The position numbers were made by a program, and so were the translations under genes. From assembly GCA_030691295.1 (NCBI GenBank), contig JAUYEQ010000584.1:1-11904 (forward strand): a stretch of DNA of 11,904 nucleotides. The letters run 5' to 3'. Shown here in pieces: positions 6,972 to 11,904 of this stretch; the stretch's first letter is position 1; each line of letters opens with the position of its first letter. The notes below the pieces were generated by a model. That model saw only the letters and a program-made list of their open reading frames with translations. It had not been told where the DNA came from and made no database searches. Origin of the DNA: Bacteroidota bacterium. Its GTDB lineage: Bacteria; Bacteroidota; Bacteroidia; Bacteroidales; Prolixibacteraceae.

Positions 6972-7637
6972 ATGAAAACAGTTATTTTAGTTATTGTGAA
7001 TTTTTTGTTGATATTGCCTGCTGCTAAGTCACAGGAAAGTAATAAATCCAAAATCTCTTTTGGGTATATTATTGGAGGAGGGCAAAATTCGAACGGTTAC
7101 AGGTTGACCACTGACGGTCATGGGTTTGTTTATTCTGAAGGCGGTATTCTTTTTTCTACGGGAATTAATACTTCATTTTTTGTAACAGAAAGACTGCGAC
7201 CCCGTTTGGAATTCACTTATTCAGAAATGAAATATGGAATGGATCTAAGTGGGTTTAACTCTGATTTTTACAAATCCGTAACAAAAACGATGAATTTGAA
7301 CGTTAATCTAAATTTCGATTATCTGGTATTGAATAAGAATAAGTTTCAACTTTTCCTTTCTCCCGGATTTGTATCAGAATTTGTTGTTGGTCGAACTCAC
7401 AAAAATTATTTTACCGACGGAACTGTAAACTTCGCCAATTACAATGTTTTTACTCAGCAATATCCATCAGCCATTGCAGGAGCTAATTTTTCGATATTGG
7501 CAAAATATAAGCTCAATGAACATTTTGGACTTACTTTAACTCCAGGGTATAACTATTATTTCAGAAATTATATGTCTGTTAATGAAAAGGCTTACACAAG
7601 AGCCTTACTAAACTTTGGTGTTGAATATACATACTAA
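6972..7637 (+). CDS. Outer-membrane beta-barrel protein
   Basis: The 221-residue product starts with a signal peptide (MKTVILVIVNFLLILPAAKS, cleavage probably before Q21). It continues as alternating hydrophobic/polar strands rich in Tyr, Phe, Gly and Asn, such as ISFGYIIGGGQNSNGY, RPRLEFTYSEMKYG, MNLNVNLNFDYLVL, HFGLTLTPGYNYYF and the terminal LLNFGVEYTY ending in an aromatic residue. This is the pattern of the PorT/OMP beta-barrel (outer membrane protein beta-barrel) family common in Bacteroidota, with about 8-10 strands expected for this length. No ligand or transport function can be assigned. It appears to be a single-gene unit, bounded downstream by a strong terminator. Its AT content is higher than that of uvrB and argS. 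Confidence 0.8.
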   Translation: MKTVILVIVNFLLILPAAKSQESNKSKISFGYIIGGGQNSNGYRLTTDGHGFVYSEGGILFSTGINTSFFVTERLRPRLEFTYSEMKYGMDLSGFNSDFYKSVTKTMNLNVNLNFDYLVLNKNKFQLFLSPGFVSEFVVGRTHKNYFTDGTVNFANYNVFTQQYPSAIAGANFSILAKYKLNEHFGLTLTPGYNYYFRNYMSVNEKAYTRALLNFGVEYTY

Positions 7638-7652
7638 TTACTGAGCGCTATG

Positions 7653-7692
7653 AAAAAAACCTTGACTAAATAAATAGTCAAGGTTTTTTTTT
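7653..7692. terminator. Bidirectional intrinsic terminator
   Basis: CCTTGACTA at 7660-7668 pairs with TAGTCAAGG at 7675-7683 around the loop AATAAA. The flanking A-run (7653-7659) and T-run (7684-7692) extend the stem to 16 bp and supply T-tracts for both strands. It ends the beta-barrel gene and probably also the minus-strand porin transcript arriving from 7941. Confidence 0.9.
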
Positions 7693-7694
7693 AT

Positions 7695-7732
7695 GTGCGC
7701 CCGGCATGGCGGACAACTTGAGGGTGCAAGTC
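7695..7732 (+). mobile_element. Relic of a group II intron 5' end
   Basis: Three bases after the T-run of the terminator, the sequence GTGCGCCCGGCATGG begins, a hallmark of bacterial group II intron 5' ends (GUGYG start, then GCCC). It is followed by a small stem ACTTG (7716-7720) / CAAGT (7727-7731) around AGGGTG, matching the 'GGGTGCAAGTC' element commonly found early in intron domain I. After about base 7732 the resemblance ends abruptly and the 21-bp array begins. There is no room for the rest of the ribozyme or the reverse transcriptase. Insertion directly behind an intrinsic terminator is the known habit of group IIC introns. The match is from memory of intron sequences; class cannot be assigned from 38 nt. 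Confidence 0.55.
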
Positions 7733-7736
7733 AAAT

Positions 7737-7946
7737 ACGTATTAAACGACCGCTCATATTCATTAATCGCCTCGTAACATGCACAAAATGCCTCCTTATA
7801 TTCACGAATTGCCGGATGAAATCGACGAAATGAGTATTCACATTCACGAATTGCCGGATGAAACCCACTAATCGTCGCATAAAATGTACAAGTTGTCAGT
7901 TGAAATTGATAAATTGTCAGGTGAAATTGATGAATTGTTACTATTT
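7737..7946 (+). repeat. Degenerate tandem array of 21-bp units
   Basis: Nine consecutive 21-bp units fit in register from 7758 to 7946, and a weaker tenth lies at 7737-7757. Units 3 (7800-7820) and 5 (7842-7862) are identical (ATTCACGAATTG + CCGGATGAA); the others share the A-T-T/C-x-A-C-x-A-A-T-T/C-G backbone. Units 1-2 (7758-7799) and 6-7 (7863-7904) resemble each other more than their neighbours, both carrying TAATCG at the same place, so a 105-bp higher-order repeat is visible. In one plus-strand frame the units read as heptads (IHELPDE, IDEMSIH, IDKLSGE, IDELLLF) broken by in-frame TAA codons. Unit 9 runs into the stop codon of the downstream porin gene. The array fills most of the 303-nt stretch without an ordinary gene. 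Confidence 0.85.
7779..7871 (+). other. Possible 30-codon micro-ORF inside the 21-bp array
   Basis: The ATG at 7779 opens MHKMPPYIHELPDEIDEMSI and continues to HIHELPDETH before TAA at 7869. It consists of repeat-derived heptads with Ile and Leu at spaced positions. There is no promoter or ribosome binding site after the terminator at 7653-7692. It is most likely the fossil of a longer coiled-coil-like repeat frame, not an expressed gene. Confidence 0.25.
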
Positions 7947-9278
7947 CATCTTGAAAATTTCGAATTCAACCCTCCGGTTCTGCAAACGACCTTCAGGAGT
8001 GGCATTGCTGGCGGCTGGTTTTGCTTCACCAAATGCTTTTTGATGAATAATCCGGTTAGCCGAAATTCCTTTTGATTCAAGATACTTTATTGTTGATTCA
8101 ATCCGTTCTTTTGCCAGATTTATATTGTATCCATCAGAACCCTGACTGTCGGTATGTCCAAATATATTGACATTGAAGTCTTTATTTTCGTTCAGCGTTT
8201 TGATCAGTTTATCAAGGATTCCCTTTGAATAGTCGGTCACGTAACTTTTATCTGATAAAAAATGAATTGGCGTAGCCTGAATGTTTTGAATTTCAATCTG
8301 GTCAATTGTGATTTCCTTTTTCACAACCTCTTCTACCGGGCATCCTTTGTTTTCTTTTGGTCCGGCAACTGTTGGACAATCGTCTTCTTCGTCAAATAAA
8401 CCATCTTTATCAGTATCAAACGGGCAGCCTGAAGCATCTACTTTCCAGCCTTTCGGGGTGTCAGGGCATTTGTCTTCTTTATCGGCAACGCCGTCACCGT
8501 CGGTATCGGGACAGCCTTTAAGGCTGGCTAAACCGAAAACATCCGGGCAATCATCGTCTTTGTCGGCAATACCGTCTTTATCCCTGTCGGGGCAACCTTT
8601 CAAAGAAGTTAATCCAGCTTCGGTCGGGCAATCGTCCAAATGATCCGGAACACCGTCACCATCGGTATCCAGCGGGCAGCCATTTGCATCAACCGCAACG
8701 CCGGCAGGAGTGTCAGGGCATTTGTCTTTTTTATCTGGGACTCCATCCATGTCCGAATCCTTTGTTTTTCCAAAGTCAAATTCCATCCCCAGCGTGGCTT
8801 TCCAAAAGTTATCTGTTACCTTTTCCAAGTCCCTGGTTATTTCTATTCCGCTGATATAACCGGCATCAAAATAGAATGCGGTCTTTGGGGTAAAATAATA
8901 TTTTGCTCCCAATCCCGCATTAAAATTCAATCCTGATTCATTGTTATCGGCTAAAAAACCTGGTCCGGCAAATAAGTACGGGCGGAAGTTTTTTGTTTCG
9001 TTGGAAAGTTTTAATCGGAGATTGAGCGAAGGATTGGCTAAATCGACATCACTCAGCAAATCTGACCTGAAAAGTCCGAGGTCGTTTTTGAGCATGATGT
9101 CGAATCGGGGGCTGAGATATCGGCTGAGATACAACTCGGGCATAAGGCCAATGCCTGAATTGTCGATTGTGCCATAAGCCCCTAATCCTGCTCCAAACCC
9201 CCATTTTTTATCAATAGTTTGTGCACCAGCAGTTGCAACAAAAATCAGGATGAAAGAAAGAAAAATAAACCTTTTCAT
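7941..9278 (-). CDS. OmpA-family porin with TSP3 calcium repeats, copy 1
   Basis: The 445-residue outer-membrane protein is built of a signal peptide (1-19, cleavage before Q20), an OMP beta-barrel (about 22-172), five thrombospondin type 3 calcium-binding repeats (174-314; DSDMDG, DTDGDG, DRDKDG, DTDGDG, DTDKDG) acting as a rigid periplasmic linker, and a C-terminal OmpA domain that binds peptidoglycan (about 335-443). The diaminopimelate-contacting D377 (GHTDS) and R392 (AKERI) are present. The first strand of the OmpA domain is divergent: HFLSDKS instead of the usual FDFDKS. It is a tandem paralogue of the upstream gene at 9387. The ATG at 9278 places a good signal peptide at the N-terminus. 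Its transcript would run through the 21-bp array to the bidirectional terminator at 7653-7692. Confidence 0.93.
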   Translation of the reverse strand: MKRFIFLSFILIFVATAGAQTIDKKWGFGAGLGAYGTIDNSGIGLMPELYLSRYLSPRFDIMLKNDLGLFRSDLLSDVDLANPSLNLRLKLSNETKNFRPYLFAGPGFLADNNESGLNFNAGLGAKYYFTPKTAFYFDAGYISGIEITRDLEKVTDNFWKATLGMEFDFGKTKDSDMDGVPDKKDKCPDTPAGVAVDANGCPLDTDGDGVPDHLDDCPTEAGLTSLKGCPDRDKDGIADKDDDCPDVFGLASLKGCPDTDGDGVADKEDKCPDTPKGWKVDASGCPFDTDKDGLFDEEDDCPTVAGPKENKGCPVEEVVKKEITIDQIEIQNIQATPIHFLSDKSYVTDYSKGILDKLIKTLNENKDFNVNIFGHTDSQGSDGYNINLAKERIESTIKYLESKGISANRIIHQKAFGEAKPAASNATPEGRLQNRRVEFEIFKMK

Positions 9279-9301
9279 AGTTGTTTGTTTTTTTGTTTAT
9301 C

Positions 9302-9309
9302 GAAATATA
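9302..9309 (-). promoter_or_regulatory. Weak candidate -7 box for porin copy 1
   Basis: The minus strand reads TATATTTC, seven of eight positions of TAnnTTTG, 23 nt upstream of the ATG at 9278. Because a terminator lies just upstream, copy 1 probably has its own promoter in this 108-nt gap. Confidence 0.3.
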
Positions 9310-9329
9310 TACATTTTATTCTGAATAAT

Positions 9330-9363
9330 AAAAAAGCCTTGCCTGAAAACAGACAAGGCTTTT
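9330..9363 (-). terminator. Intrinsic terminator of porin copy 2
   Basis: AAAAGCCTTG (9332-9341) pairs with CAAGGCTTTT (9354-9363). After one C/A mismatch an inner CTG/CAG stem closes an AAAA loop. The A-run at 9330-9335 gives a U-tract on the minus-strand transcript. It separates the two porin genes into distinct transcription units, at least partly. Confidence 0.85.
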
Positions 9364-9386
9364 GAATAGGTTGAAATTTACTTTAA

Positions 9387-10718
9387 TTATTTCTTAATAA
9401 CTTCAAATTCGACCCTGCGGTTAAGTGCACGGCCTTCTTCTGTATCGTTGGTAGCAGCAGGACTTGATTCCCCAAGTGGTTTTGTTGACAAAATACGGTT
9501 CTTTTTAATTCCGGCCGCAGTAATTGCACGTACAACTGAAGCATTACGGTTTTTTGAAAGATTCATATTATAATTGTCTGGTCCCACATTGTCGGCATGT
9601 CCAGTGATATTTACACTATAATTGCTGTTTTCTTTCAGCAAAGTTACCAGTTTATCGATCTTTGATTTCTCGATAGCTTTAACGGCTGATTTGTCAAAAT
9701 CAAAATAGACTGGTTCAACCTTCATTTTCTGCGCTTCAATTTCTTCGGCAGTCAATTCTTTTACCGGGCAACCTTTGTTTTCTTTTGGTCCGGCAACAGT
9801 TGGACAATCATCCAGGTAATCTGGCGTACCGTCACCATCGGTATCAACCGGGCAACCGTCTTTGTCAACAACAACTCCTGCAGGAGTACCCGGACATTTG
9901 TCGATTCCATCGTGAACTCCGTCTTTGTCTGTGTCAAGCGGGCAGCCATCTTTATCAACTTTTACACCTTTAGGAGTGTCGGGACATTTGTCGTCTTTAT
10001 CGGCAACTCCATCACCATCAGCATCCGGGCAACCTTTCAGTGAAGTTAATCCAGGAACAGTAGGGCAATCATCGAGGTAATCGGGAACTCCGTCACCATC
10101 TGAATCAAGCGGGCAACCATCTTCATCAACGGCAACACCGGCAGGTGTGTTGGGGCACTTGTCTTTTTTGTCCGAAACACCGTCCATGTCCGAATCCTGG
10201 GTTTTTCCAAAAGCGAATTCAAGACCTATGGTGCCTTTAATGAAATTATCCCTTACAAGGTTTGTGCCTCTCGTAATTTCAATGCCGTGGATATAACCGG
10301 CATCAAGATACAACGCAGTGCCGGGATTGAAATAATACTTGGTTCCCAGACCAGCGTTGAAATTGAGCCCAGTTTCCTGATTGTCCCATAATAAACCTGG
10401 TCCGGCATAAAGATATGGACGCAAATTTTTTGTTTCGTTGGAAAGTTTTAAACGTAAATCAAGAAATGGGTTCACCAAATCGAGCTTATGAAACAGGTCG
10501 GATCTGAATAAACCCATGTCAGTTTTAAGCATCAGGTCCAAACGTGGACTAAGGTACCTGCTCAAATACAATTCCGGCATAAAACCAAGGCCACCGTTAT
10601 CGGTAACTGTTCCGTAAACGCCAACACCCAAACCAAGTCCCCATTTTTTATCGGAAGTTTGAGCAAATGAACTAGCTGTTAAAGCCAGAATAAGTGAAAG
10701 TAGAAGTAATTTTCTCAT
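9387..10718 (-). CDS. OmpA-family porin with TSP3 calcium repeats, copy 2
   Basis: The 443-residue paralogue of the 7941 gene has the same architecture: signal peptide (1-19, SSFA before Q20), beta-barrel (about 22-172), five TSP3 repeats (175-317; DSDMDG, DSDGDG, DADGDG, DTDKDG, DTDGDG) and an OmpA peptidoglycan-binding domain (about 335-442). The OmpA domain starts with the canonical VYFDFDKSAVK and has D376 (GHADN) and R391 (SKNRN). The barrel regions of the two copies are nearly collinear, but the TSP3 unit types occur in a different order. The role is to anchor the outer membrane to peptidoglycan, and calcium binding is expected from the family. The gene starts 28 nt after the csbD stop with no promoter-like box or hairpin between, so the two are probably co-transcribed. 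Confidence 0.93.
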   Translation of the reverse strand: MRKLLLLSLILALTASSFAQTSDKKWGLGLGVGVYGTVTDNGGLGFMPELYLSRYLSPRLDLMLKTDMGLFRSDLFHKLDLVNPFLDLRLKLSNETKNLRPYLYAGPGLLWDNQETGLNFNAGLGTKYYFNPGTALYLDAGYIHGIEITRGTNLVRDNFIKGTIGLEFAFGKTQDSDMDGVSDKKDKCPNTPAGVAVDEDGCPLDSDGDGVPDYLDDCPTVPGLTSLKGCPDADGDGVADKDDKCPDTPKGVKVDKDGCPLDTDKDGVHDGIDKCPGTPAGVVVDKDGCPVDTDGDGTPDYLDDCPTVAGPKENKGCPVKELTAEEIEAQKMKVEPVYFDFDKSAVKAIEKSKIDKLVTLLKENSNYSVNITGHADNVGPDNYNMNLSKNRNASVVRAITAAGIKKNRILSTKPLGESSPAATNDTEEGRALNRRVEFEVIKK

Positions 10719-10746
10719 AGTGTGATTTTTAGTATGTATAAACTCA

Positions 10747-10932
10747 TTAAAGTTCTGAAATTATTTTGTGTATTTCTTCTTTTGTTTTTCCAAGTTTTGC
10801 CTGAAGTCTTCCCATCAGTTCTTCATTTTTGCCTTCTACAAGTAAAAGGTCATTGTCGGTTAAAACTGCAAATTTCTGTTTCAGTTTGCCTTTCTGTTCG
10901 TTCCAGTTGCCTTTGATTTCAGTAGTGTTCAT
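10747..10932 (-). CDS. CsbD-family stress protein
   Basis: The 61-residue protein [20 protein letters not shown]... follows the CsbD pattern: G-x-W-x-E-x-K-G-K-L-K-Q-K, then [12 protein letters not shown], then [19 protein letters not shown]. CsbD is a small soluble protein induced under general stress in Bacillus (sigma-B regulon) and common across bacteria; its biochemical role is unknown. The frame stays open further upstream to a TTG at 10971, but the conserved domain begins at the ATG at 10932, and the intervening DNA holds a 9-bp hairpin and the candidate promoter. The ATG is therefore chosen. It is the first gene of a likely csbD-porin copy 2 operon and is divergent from the lipoprotein gene at 11173. 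Confidence 0.88.
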   Translation of the reverse strand: MNTTEIKGNWNEQKGKLKQKFAVLTDNDLLLVEGKNEELMGRLQAKLGKTKEEIHKIISEL

Positions 10933-10945
10933 TTCTATATAATTA

Positions 10946-10967
10946 GGAGTGAAATCGTTTTCACTCC
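10946..10967 (-). promoter_or_regulatory. Perfect hairpin in the csbD leader
   Basis: GGAGTGAAA (10946-10954) and TTTCACTCC (10959-10967) form a 9-bp perfect stem with a 4-nt loop. It ends 14 nt before the csbD ATG and lies directly after the candidate -7 box. It could be an operator over the start site or a structured 5' end of the mRNA. Confidence 0.5.
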
Positions 10968-10968
10968 A

Positions 10969-11003
10969 CAAAGATGCGGTTATCAGTTCTCAGTCACGTT
11001 ACA
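10969..11003 (-). promoter_or_regulatory. Candidate csbD-porin promoter with TGTAAC upstream element
   Basis: On the minus strand TGTAAC (11003-10998) is followed after exactly 21 nt by CATCTTTG (10976-10969), which matches TAnnTTTG except for the first base. The same layout is mirrored in the opposite promoter. The TGTAAC replaces the usual TTTG -33 element. Confidence 0.45.
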
Positions 11004-11090
11004 CAATTATGAGAAAGAGTTACATTATTCACACAATTTAAAAAAGTGTGAATAATGTAACTCTTATCAAAAGTTATGTAACTTCTGTGA
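10990..11090. repeat. Long imperfect palindrome in the divergent promoter region
   Basis: The centre is a perfect 20-bp inverted repeat: the arm at 11015-11034 (core GTTACATTATTCACAC) mirrors 11046-11065 across an 11-nt A/T loop. Symmetry continues outward more loosely; 34 of 45 positions per arm pair about the centre at 11040. GTTACA at 10998 and 11019 mirrors TGTAAC at 11056 and 11077, with 21 bp between the two half-sites on each side. No T-run follows in either direction and genes diverge from it, so it is regulatory, not a terminator. Confidence 0.8.
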
Positions 11091-11111
11091 ATTTGAAACA
11101 CTATATATTTG
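11077..11111 (+). promoter_or_regulatory. Candidate promoter of the OmpA-like lipoprotein
   Basis: TGTAAC (11077-11082) is followed after 21 nt by TATATTTG (11104-11111), an exact TAnnTTTG -7 box. A leader of roughly 55-60 nt up to the ATG at 11173 is predicted. It contains a 9-nt direct repeat AGACATTTA at 11127 and 11152. Confidence 0.55.
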
Positions 11112-11172
11112 CCGGAACAAAATTGAAGACATTTAGAAATTGATAAAATTTAGACATTTAAATTCATTTATT

Positions 11173-11844
11173 ATGAAAAAAACTAGAATTGCTACAATCA
11201 TGATTTTAAGCACCACTCTATTATTTTCCAGTTGTGCGTCGTTAAATAAAACGCAGAAAGGCGGAGCTGTTGGAGCTGTTGCAGGTGGTGCAATGGGCGC
11301 CGTAATTGGCAGGGTTGCCGGAAATACCGGACTTGGCGCTATTATAGGTGCTACAGTTGGTGGCGCTACCGGAGCTGTAATCGGGAATAAGATGGACAAA
11401 CAGGCCAAGGAAATTGAGAAGGCCGTACCCGATGCAAAAGTTGAACGCGTAGGCGAAGGTATTGTTGTTGAATTTAGCAGCAATGTACTTTTTGGATTTG
11501 ATAGCTCGAATCTTTCGTCTGAGGCAAAAGGTAACCTTGATAAACTGGTAACGGTTCTGAATGCTTATCCTGATACGGATATTGAAATTCAGGGACATAC
11601 CGACAGTAAAGGTAGTGATGCATATAACAAAAAGTTGTCTGAACAACGTGCAGGGTCAGTTTCTGCTTATCTTACCAGCAAAGGAATCAGTTACAGCCGT
11701 GTAAGAATTAACGGATTTGGCGAATCTGCTCCAAAATATGACAACGATACTGAATATGGACGCAGTCAAAACCGCAGGGTTGAATTTTTAATCACTGCCA
11801 ATGAAAAAATGAAAGCTGACGCTGAAAAAGAAGCGGGCAACTAA
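11173..11844 (+). CDS. OmpA-family lipoprotein with glycine zipper (YiaD-like)
   Basis: The 223-residue product starts with a lipoprotein signal peptide (MKKTRIATIMILSTTLLFSSC, C21; the -3 residue is Phe, a loose lipobox). A glycine-zipper domain follows at 30-71, with GxxxG-type spacing throughout and two predicted hydrophobic segments. A linker leads to an OmpA peptidoglycan-binding domain at about 98-212, with FGFDSSNL, D144 in GHTDSKGSD, R159 in LSEQR and the terminal NRRVEF. Architecture and size match E. coli YiaD and related outer-membrane lipoproteins linked to envelope stability. A charged tail (MKADAEKEAGN) follows the domain. The frame is open up to a TTG at 11140, but the ATG at 11173 begins the signal peptide and is preferred. 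It diverges from csbD across a shared symmetric control region. Confidence 0.92.
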   Translation: MKKTRIATIMILSTTLLFSSCASLNKTQKGGAVGAVAGGAMGAVIGRVAGNTGLGAIIGATVGGATGAVIGNKMDKQAKEIEKAVPDAKVERVGEGIVVEFSSNVLFGFDSSNLSSEAKGNLDKLVTVLNAYPDTDIEIQGHTDSKGSDAYNKKLSEQRAGSVSAYLTSKGISYSRVRINGFGESAPKYDNDTEYGRSQNRRVEFLITANEKMKADAEKEAGN

Positions 11845-11848
11845 AAAA

Positions 11849-11870
11849 AGTGGTCAGTCTCAGTGGTCAG
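11849..11870. repeat. Short CAGT-type direct repeat
   Basis: AGTGGTCAG occurs at 11849-11857 and 11862-11870, with CTCAGT between, giving a 6-7-nt periodic CAGT pattern just after the lipoprotein gene. Related sequence (CAGTCTCAG) lies at 387-395 and a variant (CAGTTCTCAGTCAC) at about 10984-10997. No terminator is visible before the window ends. Confidence 0.4.
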
Positions 11871-11904
11871 ATAGAAAACCAACCATGTAACAAGACAACC
11901 ATTT

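Noticed and set aside
7758..7946. CRISPR array
   Set aside because: Units are directly adjacent with no spacers, are only 21 bp and diverge from each other; no cas genes are nearby.
7884..8075. 63-codon plus-strand frame beginning MYKLSVEIDKLSGEIDELL as a gene
   Set aside because: Its first third is the 21-bp array and the rest is antisense to the porin C-terminus; no promoter follows the upstream terminator.
8308..8643. Open frame on the plus strand opposite the TSP3 repeats
   Set aside because: Its Ser/Pro/Gly-rich product (SGHLSSLSATPS-like) mirrors the Asp/Gly/Cys-rich TSP3 codons of the real minus-strand gene. The same applies to the other plus-strand frames across 8640-9177 and 9785-9973.
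11015..11065. Intrinsic terminator made by the 20-bp stem
   Set aside because: No T-run follows on either strand, and the genes on both sides start, not end, next to it.

Overview
This window looks like a chromosomal segment of a Bacteroidota bacterium, plausibly from the Marinilabiliales/Prolixibacteraceae neighbourhood, though the order is a guess. The pointers are: start codons without Shine-Dalgarno sequences, several TAnnTTTG -7 boxes typical of the Bacteroidota housekeeping sigma factor, moderate-to-low GC, Bacteroidota-style UvrB and ArgS proteins, and OmpA-family porins carrying thrombospondin type 3 calcium repeats.

Layout. (1) 1-660: a response regulator gene on the minus strand, cut off in the middle of its receiver domain close to the window edge. 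Divergent from it is an unannotated 33-residue single-helix membrane protein followed by a terminator. (2) 679-1134: a four-helix membrane protein of unknown function on the minus strand. (3) 1182-4831: a tight plus-strand operon of a YqaB/beta-phosphoglucomutase-like HAD phosphatase, an exported endonuclease/exonuclease/phosphatase-family protein and UvrB. (4) 4930-6723: argS on the minus strand, convergent with uvrB across a gap holding a 14-bp perfect inverted repeat. (5) 6972-7637: a small outer-membrane beta-barrel protein with a strong bidirectional terminator. (6) 7693-7946: a region without ordinary genes. It begins, directly after the terminator T-run, with what looks like the first ~38 nt of a group II intron, and continues as a degenerate tandem array of 21-bp units that still reads as heptads of the I-x-E-L-P-D-E type in one frame. 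(7) 7941-10932: csbD and two tandem paralogous OmpA/TSP3 porin genes, all on the minus strand. (8) 11173-11844: a divergent OmpA-family lipoprotein with a glycine zipper (YiaD-like).

The last two blocks read as one envelope module: three peptidoglycan-binding OmpA-domain proteins and a CsbD-type stress protein arranged around a shared divergent control region. That region (10969-11111) is strikingly symmetric. An imperfect ~101-bp palindrome carries four TGTAAC/GTTACA half-sites in mirror positions. The outer half-sites lie exactly 21 nt from the -7-like box of each divergent promoter. This suggests that one regulator or alternative sigma factor drives both arms.

The most notable non-gene observations are this symmetric divergent promoter, the group II intron relic fused to the 21-bp heptad-like array, the truncated response regulator with 11-bp-phased direct repeats upstream, and the independently reshuffled TSP3 modules of the duplicated porins.
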